This document shows, one piece after another, positions 1 to 4,591 of a stretch of 6,138 nucleotides of DNA. This DNA is from Candidatus Pelearchaeum sp. Lineage in GTDB: Archaea; Thermoproteota; Nitrososphaeria_A; Caldarchaeales; Caldarchaeaceae. Numbering within the stretch: position 1 is the first letter of the stretch; every line of letters begins with the position of its first letter. The notes beneath the pieces are model-generated. The model worked only from the letters and a program-made list of their open reading frames with translations, did not search any database and was not told the origin of the DNA. The position numbers were made by a program, and so were the translations under genes. Location of the stretch: assembly GCA_015520425.1 (NCBI GenBank), contig WAQC01000016.1:1-6138 (forward strand). Direction: 5' to 3'.

Positions 1-452
1 GAGAAATTGCTAACGCCTATGTATCCTATCTTCCCCTCCCTGACCAGCCTCTCCATAGCACGCATAGTCTGGCCTATCGGCACTATCGGGTTAGGCCAAT
101 GAACCTGGTATAGGTCTATCATCTTTATTCCGAGCCTCTTAAGACTTCTTTCACATGCCTTGATTACACCATTATAGGTTGCGTGTGTTGGCCAGACTTT
201 TGTAGCTATAACTACCTGCTCGCGTATATTTCGGATGGCCTTACCCACTATCTGTTCTGATACTCCCTTTCCATAGATTTCTGCTGTGTCTATGAAATTT
301 ATCCCAAACGCTACTGCTTCTTTGATTGCCGCTATTGCTTCCTCTTCTCCATAGTCGCGTCCCCATCCCCACCACTTATCGCCGAACTGCCACGTCCCAA
401 CACCAATCTGGGAGATGCGTAATCCCGTAGTGCCGAGCTGTGTATATAGCAT
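1..452 (-). CDS. Aldo/keto reductase, N-terminal 150 residues (3' end beyond window)
   Basis: This is an NAD(P)H-dependent carbonyl reductase or alcohol dehydrogenase of the aldo/keto reductase family, a cytoplasmic (beta/alpha)8 barrel. The reading frame is open from the start codon to the left edge. It begins MLYTQLGTTGLRISQIGVGT, the usual family opening. All four catalytic-tetrad residues are visible: Asp55 and Tyr60 in FIDTAEIYGKG, Lys85 in VVIATKVWP and His118 in DLYQVHWPNP. The last residues seen, GKIGYIGVSNF, are the conserved strand near the middle of the barrel, so roughly the second half of a normal 300-330 residue protein is missing. The start is the ATG at 452-450 because it aligns with the family N-terminus; the frame is open further upstream without a better start. 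There is no Shine-Dalgarno site. The substrate cannot be told, and co-transcription with the Met-rich genes upstream is unlikely because a T-rich tract intervenes. Confidence 0.95.
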   Translation of the reverse strand, partial: MLYTQLGTTGLRISQIGVGTWQFGDKWWGWGRDYGEEEAIAAIKEAVAFGINFIDTAEIYGKGVSEQIVGKAIRNIREQVVIATKVWPTHATYNGVIKACERSLKRLGIKMIDLYQVHWPNPIVPIGQTMRAMERLVREGKIGYIGVSNF

Positions 453-476
453 AGCTTGTTCTTCAGCATAGTAGGC

Positions 477-487
477 GCTATTAATTC
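477..487 (-). promoter_or_regulatory. Possible TATA element for the aldo/keto reductase
   Basis: On the minus strand this AT-rich stretch contains GAATTAAT, centred about 30 bp upstream of the ATG at 452. Because that gene lacks a Shine-Dalgarno site, a leaderless or nearly leaderless transcript from here would fit archaeal promoter geometry. The match to a TATA consensus is only moderate. Confidence 0.35.
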
Positions 488-505
488 TATGCGTGTTTGA
501 GTTTC

Positions 506-520
506 CGAAAAATAATATGT
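506..520 (-). terminator. T-rich tract, probable transcription terminator of the Met-rich operon
   Basis: Shortly after the TAA of the 528-911 gene, the minus strand reads ACATATTATTTTTCG. Archaeal RNA polymerase commonly terminates at such T-rich tracts without a hairpin. It lies between the Met-rich operon and the aldo/keto reductase on the same strand, so it would separate the two units. No supporting stem-loop is seen. Confidence 0.4.
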
Positions 521-527
521 GAGTTTA

Positions 528-911
528 TTATGCTTTCCACGTTATTGCCAGTATTCCTCCTATGATTCCGAGTATCGCTCCGATTATGAATCCCCCGCCT
601 GCGGTGATTAGGCTGAGCGCTGAGAGGACTAGTATTAGGGTGCCCCAGGTCTGGGCTTGGTCTGGCTTGCTGTTGAGCATCACCGCACCCACTAGTATTA
701 GTATTCCGAAGACCAGCCCAAGTATTGGGAGAAACGCGGGGAACCACATCCATCCTCCACCCATCATACCCATCATGCCGCCGCCCATCATACCCATAGG
801 CTGTCCAAACATACCCCACATAGCGAAGGTGAATGAACTACCTATGAGTATGAGGAGACCTCCCGTTAGAGATAGAGCAAATGCTGCTGTCGGTTTATTT
901 TCACTACTCAA
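528..911 (-). CDS. Small four-helix membrane protein with Met/Gly-rich extracytoplasmic loop
   Basis: This is a 127-residue integral membrane protein with no recognised enzymatic motif. Predicted helices are about 10-32, 57-79, 88-105 and 106-124. Between helices 1 and 2 is a Met/Gly-rich loop (31-56, ten Met) containing a near-perfect eight-residue tandem repeat, MGMMGGGM then MGMMGGGW (39-54). With Lys6 and the Lys/Asp loop near 80-87 inside, the Met loop faces outward. Clustered extracytoplasmic Met is typical of proteins handling Cu(I) or Ag(I), so metal binding is inferred. The start is TTG at 911-909: the codon two positions upstream in frame is a TAA stop, the only in-frame ATGs lie past the first helix, and GAGGTG sits 8 nt before it. 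It lies 40 bp downstream of the 952-1701 gene on the same strand, probably in one operon. The layout recalls small DUF4064-type membrane proteins, but I cannot assign a family. Confidence 0.85.
   Translation of the reverse strand: MSSENKPTAAFALSLTGGLLILIGSSFTFAMWGMFGQPMGMMGGGMMGMMGGGWMWFPAFLPILGLVFGILILVGAVMLNSKPDQAQTWGTLILVLSALSLITAGGGFIIGAILGIIGGILAITWKA
760..797 (-). repeat. 24-bp-period in-frame direct repeat coding the MGMMGGG motif
   Basis: The 14-base string CCCATCATACCCAT occurs at 760-773 and again at 784-797, a period of 24 bp, or eight codons. It encodes the duplicated MGMMGGG unit of the membrane protein's outward loop. The near-identity at DNA level suggests a recent in-frame duplication or slippage that lengthened the Met loop. 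Confidence 0.75.
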
Positions 912-919
912 CCATTAGA

Positions 920-925
920 CACCTC
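920..925 (-). promoter_or_regulatory. Ribosome binding site GAGGTG deciding a TTG start
   Basis: GAGGTG on the minus strand is complementary to the archaeal 16S 3' end and lies 8 nt before the TTG at 911. An ATG at 915-913 is also near this site but opens a frame of only three codons (Met-Val-Glu-stop), so the site must serve the overlapping TTG if the membrane protein is made. Confidence 0.7.
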
Positions 926-951
926 AATAAATGATGATGGGGTGTTATTAA

Positions 952-1701
952 TTAATGCTCTTCTTCTGGCTCAACTTCTTGTACGAATTGACCGTGCCAT
1001 GTGTGTGGCCATACATCGCCGTTATAGCCGTTGACGCTAAGCATACCATACATCTCGCCGTTTATCATATAGTCTATCGTGTAGTAGCCATAGAACACTA
1101 TCGGCTTCTCCACCTCAACTCCCTGGCCGAAACGTTGCTCTAAGTATCTGAGAGCTATCTGGGAAGCTTCCTCTGGAGAGACGCTCATCTCACCAGACGG
1201 AGTGGATGACGGCCACATACTTTGATGATGACCATACTTGGTATTCCACATCATATTAGGACCTGGCTCTGGCGTTATGTATCCCGTGTATGGATTTACT
1301 AGAACCTCAAACGCGCCTATACCAGTATCGCGCTCGTAGATTACTGCATAGAAGTTATTGGTGAACTCCATTACTTCTAGGATTCCATAGTTGTCTCCGA
1401 GGTCATTTACATAGGCTTCTAGTCTTTGTATTACTTCGTCTATTGTGAGCCGTTGTCCTGTCTGTGTATCGGAGCCCCACATGCCCCAGCCTCCCATCAT
1501 CATTCCACCCATACCAGCTCCCGCGTAGGGGCATGCGCCGCACATACCGCCCATCCACCAGCCACGCTGGTCGGGGGCGACGTTTGAGGACCAGCCATAA
1601 ACACCCCAAGGTGAGGAAGCCCAGGCATAAGCGGCTAAAACACCTACTAGAACCGCAGCCGAAGCCGCGGCAAAGACAACAGCAATAACCTTACTATCCA
1701 A
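952..1701 (-). CDS. Exported Met/Cys-rich protein with two PepSY-like repeats
   Basis: This 249-residue secreted or membrane-anchored protein is of unproven function. A hydrophobic segment (about 5-28) ends in AYAWASS, where AxA at 26-28 could be a signal peptidase site; otherwise it is an anchor. Residues 49-76 are a Met/Gly cluster with at least seven Met and a CGAC (Cys54, Cys57) CxxC pair, a plausible Cu(I)/Ag(I) ligand set. Two mixed alpha/beta units follow, about 85-145 (LTIDEVIQRLEAYV helix, then strands) and 172-238 (SVSPEEASQIALRYLEQRF helix, then strands). They resemble PepSY-type repeats in helix-then-sheet order. The linker and C-terminus carry further His and Met (HH158-159, His233, His236, final His). 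The start is TTG at 1701, set by a perfect GAGGTGAT six bases upstream. It is the first gene of the probable operon with 528-911 and is divergent from the regulator at 1883. PepSY assignment is by pattern, not by search. Confidence 0.88.
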   Translation of the reverse strand: MDSKVIAVVFAAASAAVLVGVLAAYAWASSPWGVYGWSSNVAPDQRGWWMGGMCGACPYAGAGMGGMMMGGWGMWGSDTQTGQRLTIDEVIQRLEAYVNDLGDNYGILEVMEFTNNFYAVIYERDTGIGAFEVLVNPYTGYITPEPGPNMMWNTKYGHHQSMWPSSTPSGEMSVSPEEASQIALRYLEQRFGQGVEVEKPIVFYGYYTIDYMINGEMYGMLSVNGYNGDVWPHTWHGQFVQEVEPEEEH

Positions 1702-1707
1702 CGACCT

Positions 1708-1715
1708 ATCACCTC
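1708..1715 (-). promoter_or_regulatory. Perfect Shine-Dalgarno GAGGTGAT before a TTG start
   Basis: The minus strand reads GAGGTGAT, eight bases fully complementary to ATCACCTC at the archaeal 16S 3' end, six bases before TTG at 1701. It fixes the start of the exported Met-rich protein and shows that its transcript must begin upstream of 1715. Confidence 0.85.
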
Positions 1716-1745
1716 GGTAGATATATGATAATAGGCAGCTCTTAG

Positions 1746-1752
1746 AATTATT
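1746..1752 (-). promoter_or_regulatory. Weak TATA-like element for the Met-rich operon
   Basis: Minus-strand AATAATT lies where a TATA box must be if transcription starts around 1723, far enough upstream to include the ribosome site at 1708-1715. It is a poor match, which would suit a promoter needing an activator; the TGAAAC repeats begin directly upstream of it at 1754. Confidence 0.35.
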
Positions 1753-1753
1753 G

Positions 1754-1792
1754 TGAAACAGTCATGAAACAGATTGATGAAACGTGTTTCAT
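1754..1792. promoter_or_regulatory. Cluster of TGAAAC half-sites, probable operator
   Basis: TGAAAC occurs at 1754-1759, 1765-1770 and 1778-1783, then inverted as GTTTCA at 1786-1791. The last pair forms the palindrome ATGAAACGTGTTTCAT (1777-1792) with 7-bp arms and a 2-bp centre. Direct copies are 11 and 13 bp apart, close to one helical turn, so a bound protein would sit on one face. The cluster lies between the divergent Met-rich operon and the winged-helix regulator, between their two predicted TATA elements. The regulator encoded next door is the obvious candidate binder, by position only. Confidence 0.65.
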
Positions 1793-1815
1793 GTACCAGC
1801 TAGTGCGTAGGTTCG

Positions 1816-1822
1816 TTTATAT
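1816..1822 (+). promoter_or_regulatory. TATA box of the membrane-anchored regulator
   Basis: TTTATAT, centred near 1819, predicts a transcript start near 1845. That leaves a leader of about 37 nt containing GGAG at 1872-1875, 7 nt before the TTG at 1883. Confidence 0.5.
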
Positions 1823-1882
1823 GAGTAAGTTTTAGGAAGCATTTATTACGGTGATACGTCAGAAATCCACTGGAGCAGGGCT

Positions 1883-2332
1883 TTGGATTCTGGGCGTCTG
1901 CTGGGCTGGATTCTAATAATCCTCTCAGTATTCCTGGCCGTGCTTACCGTAGCGGTTTGGAATCTAGCCTGGCAGCATAGAGCCATGATGATGCGAATGA
2001 TGCCAGGCGTACCTATACAGTGGTGGATAGGCCCCACAATAGTTCTTACGATAACCATAATGACCATAACATTAGCGCTCTACCTAACAGTATTCAGAGA
2101 ACGCCAGCACCATCACCATCCTATAGGTCTTACAACAGAAGAGCAGCAGATAGTTGATTTTCTGGAACGGCAGGGTGGTAAAGCTCTACAGAAAGAAATT
2201 GCGCGAGAGCTTAACCTCTCTAGGCTTAAAACCCATAGGCTGGTATCCTCGCTTAGGAGGCGTGGAGTGGTTGAGGTTGAGAGATGGGGCAATACCAACC
2301 TAGTTAAGCTGGTCTCTAAGGCGGAGCAATAG
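1883..2332 (+). CDS. Membrane-anchored winged-helix transcriptional regulator with Met-rich sensor loop
   Basis: This 149-residue one-component regulator has two transmembrane helices (about 6-30 and 48-70) joined by a short outward loop, then a cytoplasmic winged helix. The loop (31-47) contains HRAMMMRMMPG, with five Met and a His in nine residues. Directly after helix 2 comes HHHH (76-79). The DNA-binding part is a MarR/IclR-like winged helix: helix 84-97, a helix-turn-helix across ALQKEIARELNLSRLKTHRL and the next helix to 128, and a wing at VVEVERWGNTNLVKLV. Membrane-bound winged-helix proteins are common in Archaea. The Met loop suggests sensing of Cu(I)/Ag(I) or an oxidant outside the cell; that is inference. 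The start is TTG at 1883, with GGAG 7 nt upstream and no in-frame ATG before it. It is divergent from the Met-rich operon and probably regulates it and itself through the TGAAAC cluster. Its last 17 bp overlap the convergent dioxygenase gene. Confidence 0.9.
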   Translation: MDSGRLLGWILIILSVFLAVLTVAVWNLAWQHRAMMMRMMPGVPIQWWIGPTIVLTITIMTITLALYLTVFRERQHHHHPIGLTTEEQQIVDFLERQGGKALQKEIARELNLSRLKTHRLVSSLRRRGVVEVERWGNTNLVKLVSKAEQ

Positions 2333-3365
2333 CTAAAGAGTGTAGAGACTCAGGCTTCTCAGGCGGCTTATCATAACTAGGCGGCCATCGTAGCGGGTTC
2401 TTCCTATCCAGCTCGGCAAGCCTAGCCTCTATAACTGCGCGCGAACGCTCAAGCCACGGTGGTAGAATAAGCCGCTTACCCAGCTCTTCAAGAGGCTCAT
2501 CACGCGTATATCCAGGGCCACGCGTAGCAATCTCCAGCAAGTTTCCATCAGGGTCGCGGAAATATAATGACTTGAACCAGAAACGGTCTATGATTCCCGA
2601 ATTTGGTATGCGCGCCATGTTAAGCCTACGCATTATCATACGCTGCTCCTCCTCACCATCAACGCAGAACGCTATATGGTGTATGTTTCCCACTCCTACC
2701 CAGCCATCAATAGCTGAGCTGGAAACCAGATAGATTAGATAATCCTCTTCACCACCTATGCCCAGGAGAAAGCTCTCACCATCATCAGGATTCCGCGCCT
2801 TGTACAGAGGCTTAACGTTTAGAAACTTCTCAAAGAAACGCGCAGTAAGCTCATGGTCAGAGCTTATGGGCGAGGCATGGTCAAGGAATGACAACTTCAT
2901 ATCACTATTTATGCCATCAACCTCCCGCTCAATAGAAATCAGCTCATCAAGATAATCTCCCGTAATGTCCTCCCGCTTTGCGGTTATCTCAATTAAAGCC
3001 CCATCTGGGTCGCGGAAGTATATCGCTACTCTATCGCCGCGTACATATGGGCCTACTACGTGGATGCCGTTCTTCTTGAGCCAAGACACCCATAGCGGGA
3101 TGGCATCAGGCTTTTTTACTGAATATGCTAGATGGTGGGGAGAGCCCAAGCCCACCACTCCTCGTGGAAGATGCGGCCACTCAAAGAACGTAATAACACT
3201 GCCAGTAGAGCCCTGCTCATCGCCATAAAAGAGATGCCTATGAAAAACATCGTCCTGATTAACTGTAAGCTTAACAAGCCTAAGCCCAAGAACATCGGAG
3301 TAGAACTTACGATTAACAACACTATTGCTAGTAACCAGTGTTATGTGATGAAGCCCTCTTAGCAT
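2316..3365 (-). CDS. Two-domain ring-cleaving dioxygenase (VOC superfamily, MhqO/LinE-like)
   Basis: This is a cytoplasmic metal-dependent extradiol-type dioxygenase, predicted to open catechol or hydroquinone rings. It has two vicinal-oxygen-chelate halves. The first opens GLHHITLVTSN and has His7, His77/78 in SPHHLAYS and Glu126 in DGALIEIT. The second has His163 in LDHASP, His229/230 in NIHHIAF and Glu278 in DGNLLEIA. The N-terminal run FYSDVLGLRLVKLTVNQDD and the RGPGYTRDEP motif plus LPPWLER near the C-terminus are hallmarks of the MhqO/YkcA type rather than glyoxalase I. At 349 residues it exceeds the usual 310-320 by a basic, Pro-rich tail that overlaps the regulator gene. The start is ATG at 3365, matching the family N-terminus; there is no Shine-Dalgarno site. 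In Bacillus, MhqO removes hydroquinones during quinone stress. The actual substrate here is unknown, and both halves look metal-competent by residue pattern. Confidence 0.93.
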   Translation of the reverse strand: MLRGLHHITLVTSNSVVNRKFYSDVLGLRLVKLTVNQDDVFHRHLFYGDEQGSTGSVITFFEWPHLPRGVVGLGSPHHLAYSVKKPDAIPLWVSWLKKNGIHVVGPYVRGDRVAIYFRDPDGALIEITAKREDITGDYLDELISIEREVDGINSDMKLSFLDHASPISSDHELTARFFEKFLNVKPLYKARNPDDGESFLLGIGGEEDYLIYLVSSSAIDGWVGVGNIHHIAFCVDGEEEQRMIMRRLNMARIPNSGIIDRFWFKSLYFRDPDGNLLEIATRGPGYTRDEPLEELGKRLILPPWLERSRAVIEARLAELDRKNPLRWPPSYDKPPEKPESLHSLAIAPP

Positions 3366-3402
3366 AGCTGGTTATTGCGATGTTGTTAAATTGACTAAAA
3401 TA

Positions 3403-3415
3403 GATAGGGTATTTA
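3403..3415 (-). promoter_or_regulatory. Promoter-like element for the dioxygenase, related to the divergent one
   Basis: The minus strand reads TAAATACCCTATC. As a TATA element it would start transcription near 3386, leaving a leader of about 20 nt before ATG 3365. A second minus-strand candidate, CAATTTAAC at 3386-3394, would instead give a leaderless transcript. The sequence choice between them is open. Confidence 0.4.
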
Positions 3416-3435
3416 CGCATGTGTTTGTGTCCTCC

Positions 3436-3451
3436 ATAAATATCCTCTATC
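3436..3451 (+). promoter_or_regulatory. TATA box of the hydroxyacid dehydrogenase (upstream promoter)
   Basis: ATAAATAT at 3436-3443 is a good archaeal TATA match and predicts a transcript start near 3465. That transcript would carry AGGAGG at 3470-3475 close to its 5' end. The wider string TAAATATCCTCTATC resembles the minus-strand element at 3403-3415. Confidence 0.55.
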
Positions 3452-3469
3452 ATTCTTAAGATTCATTAC

Positions 3470-3490
3470 AGGAGGCTTAATATGCCGTAA
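3470..3490 (+). promoter_or_regulatory. Strong Shine-Dalgarno feeding a two-codon ORF (ATG CCG TAA)
   Basis: AGGAGG at 3470-3475 is followed after six bases by ATG at 3482, then CCG and a TAA stop at 3488-3490. The ATG is in frame with the dehydrogenase start nine codons downstream (3509), but the stop separates them. It is either a minimal upstream ORF that loads ribosomes for re-initiation, or an ancestral start lost to a stop mutation. TTAATAT at 3477-3483 overlaps it and could itself be a TATA box for a leaderless transcript starting near 3506. Confidence 0.6.
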
Positions 3491-3508
3491 TTTCACCATA
3501 ACTGTTGT

Positions 3509-4399
3509 ATGGTTGTTGTTGGGTTTATCGGTCTGGGCTTAATGGGTAAGCCGATGGCGAAGCGCATACTATCCGCAGGCTATAAGCTGGTTGTCCATAG
3601 CAGGAGTAGCCCACCCGTTGAGGAGCTGGCAAACCTAGGCGCCGAAAAAGCCTCATCACCAAAGGAAGTGGCCGCGAAGGCTGAGATAATAATCACGATG
3701 CTCCCAGACTCCCCCGATGTCAAAAAAGTTGTACTAGGCGAAAACGGCATAGCAGAGGGAGTAAGACCTGGAAGCATAGTAATTGATATGTCCACCGTCT
3801 CGCCCATGGTTGAGATGGAGATAGCAGAAGAGCTACGGAAGAAGGGGGTGGAATACCTTGACGCCCCAGTCACAGGAAGCACCATGGGAGCCGAGTCTGG
3901 AACCCTCACGATAATGGTCGGAGGTAGTAAAGAAGCGTTTGAACGCGCCCTACCAGTACTGAAGACCATGGGGAAGAACATAGTCCATATGGGAGGGAAC
4001 GGAATGGGCCAGATGACGAAGATGTGTAATCAAGTGGCGGTGTCGCTTAACCTTCTAGGAACATGCGAGGCCATACTTCTGGCCTCCAAAGCAGGCCTAG
4101 ACCCCAAGAAGGTTATTGAAGTCATAGGCTCAGGTGCCGCTGGCTCATGGCAACTCAACAATCTTGGCCCACGCATGGTAGAGCGTGACTTCAGGCCAGG
4201 CTTCAAGGTAGAGCACCTAGTCAAGGACCTCCGCATAGTGAGAGAAGTAACCTCACGGCTCAACCTACCTCTTCTAGGCGTTAACATGGTAGCGGAACTC
4301 GTGAAAGCATTAGAGCAGCACGGCTACGGCTCTGAAGGGACGCAAGCACTCATAACAGTCTTAGAAAAACTAGCGACACACCAAGTAGGGTCCAAGTAA
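3509..4399 (+). CDS. Beta-hydroxyacid dehydrogenase (3-hydroxyisobutyrate dehydrogenase / tartronate semialdehyde reductase family)
   Basis: This is a 296-residue cytoplasmic NAD(P)-dependent enzyme that interconverts a beta-hydroxyacid and its semialdehyde. An N-terminal Rossmann fold opens VVVGFIGLGLMGKPMAKRIL, with GxGxxG at Gly8, Gly10 and Gly13. The substrate signature DAPVTGSTMGAESGTLTIMV starts at Asp118. The catalytic Lys171 and Asn174 lie in GMGQMTKMCNQ, and an all-helical C-terminal domain follows. The length is normal for the family. The residue after the second strand is followed by HSRSS (30-34), whose Arg and Ser residues hint at an NADP preference. The start is the ATG at 3509, which matches the family N-terminus, although it has no adjacent Shine-Dalgarno site and a strong one lies before an aborted upstream ATG. 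A glyoxylate/succinic semialdehyde reductase or a 3-hydroxyisobutyrate dehydrogenase cannot be distinguished. The neighbouring GlcD-type gene makes a glycolate or hydroxyacid context plausible. Confidence 0.93.
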   Translation: MVVVGFIGLGLMGKPMAKRILSAGYKLVVHSRSSPPVEELANLGAEKASSPKEVAAKAEIIITMLPDSPDVKKVVLGENGIAEGVRPGSIVIDMSTVSPMVEMEIAEELRKKGVEYLDAPVTGSTMGAESGTLTIMVGGSKEAFERALPVLKTMGKNIVHMGGNGMGQMTKMCNQVAVSLNLLGTCEAILLASKAGLDPKKVIEVIGSGAAGSWQLNNLGPRMVERDFRPGFKVEHLVKDLRIVREVTSRLNLPLLGVNMVAELVKALEQHGYGSEGTQALITVLEKLATHQVGSK

Positions 4400-4551
4400 C
4401 CGCATAAAAATAAAAATCTCGTCAAGAAGATACTCAAGCGAATAATTTCTACATCACTATAGATGAGGGTATATGAGGTGACCACGTCAAAACGCTTGAA
4501 CATCACGTGGATGTTTTAGCATGTTGAAACGCGGTAGATGGCGTTCTACTT
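4400..4551 (+). other. Intergenic leader region with small inverted repeats
   Basis: No gene is supported here. It contains TGACCACGTCA (4479-4489, TGAC arms, 3-bp centre), CCACGT at 4482 paired with ACGTGG at 4505, and AACGC / GCGTT (4528-4532 and 4541-4545) separated by 8 bp. The last repeat lies just upstream of the promoter of the FAD oxidoreductase and is the best operator candidate. The arms are short and may be chance. Confidence 0.3.
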
Positions 4552-4566
4552 CCAAAAATTTTTATA
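4552..4566 (+). promoter_or_regulatory. BRE/TATA promoter of the FAD oxidoreductase
   Basis: CCAAAAATTTTTATA resembles a purine-rich BRE followed by a TATA box (TTTTTATA, 4559-4566). Its centre predicts initiation at about 4588-4590, just before the ATG at 4592. This favours a leaderless transcript and excludes the ATG at 4577, which would lie upstream of the transcript start. Confidence 0.6.
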
Positions 4567-4591
4567 GGATTTAAAAATGAGGCTACCCGCT

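Noticed and set aside
907..915. ATG at 915 as the start of the Met-rich membrane gene
   Set aside because: That frame reads Met-Val-Glu-stop; the overlapping TTG at 911 is the only start giving the full protein.
562..918. Plus-strand open frame rich in Pro and Ile across the Met-rich membrane gene
   Set aside because: It is the antisense image of Met/Gly codons (CAT/CCC read as Pro/Ile/His); it has no promoter or family match, while the minus strand gives a clear membrane protein with a ribosome site.
1719..1730. ATCATATATC on the minus strand as the TATA box of the exported Met-rich gene
   Set aside because: It is the best TATA-looking string nearby, but it would place the transcript start near 1698, inside the gene and downstream of the perfect ribosome site and TTG.
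1784..1785. ATGAAACGTGTTTCAT as an RNA hairpin or terminator
   Set aside because: The two-base centre is too small for a stable loop and no T tract follows; a protein-binding palindrome is more likely.
4478..4519. Thirteen-codon GTG ORF (VTTSKRLNITWMF)
   Set aside because: Too short to support; no ribosome site at proper spacing, and the region reads better as a control region.
4577..4591. ATG at 4577 as start of the FAD oxidoreductase
   Set aside because: Possible, since it is in frame, but it lies only about 14 bp past the TATA centre and has no ribosome site; 4592 fits leaderless initiation. The difference is five residues.
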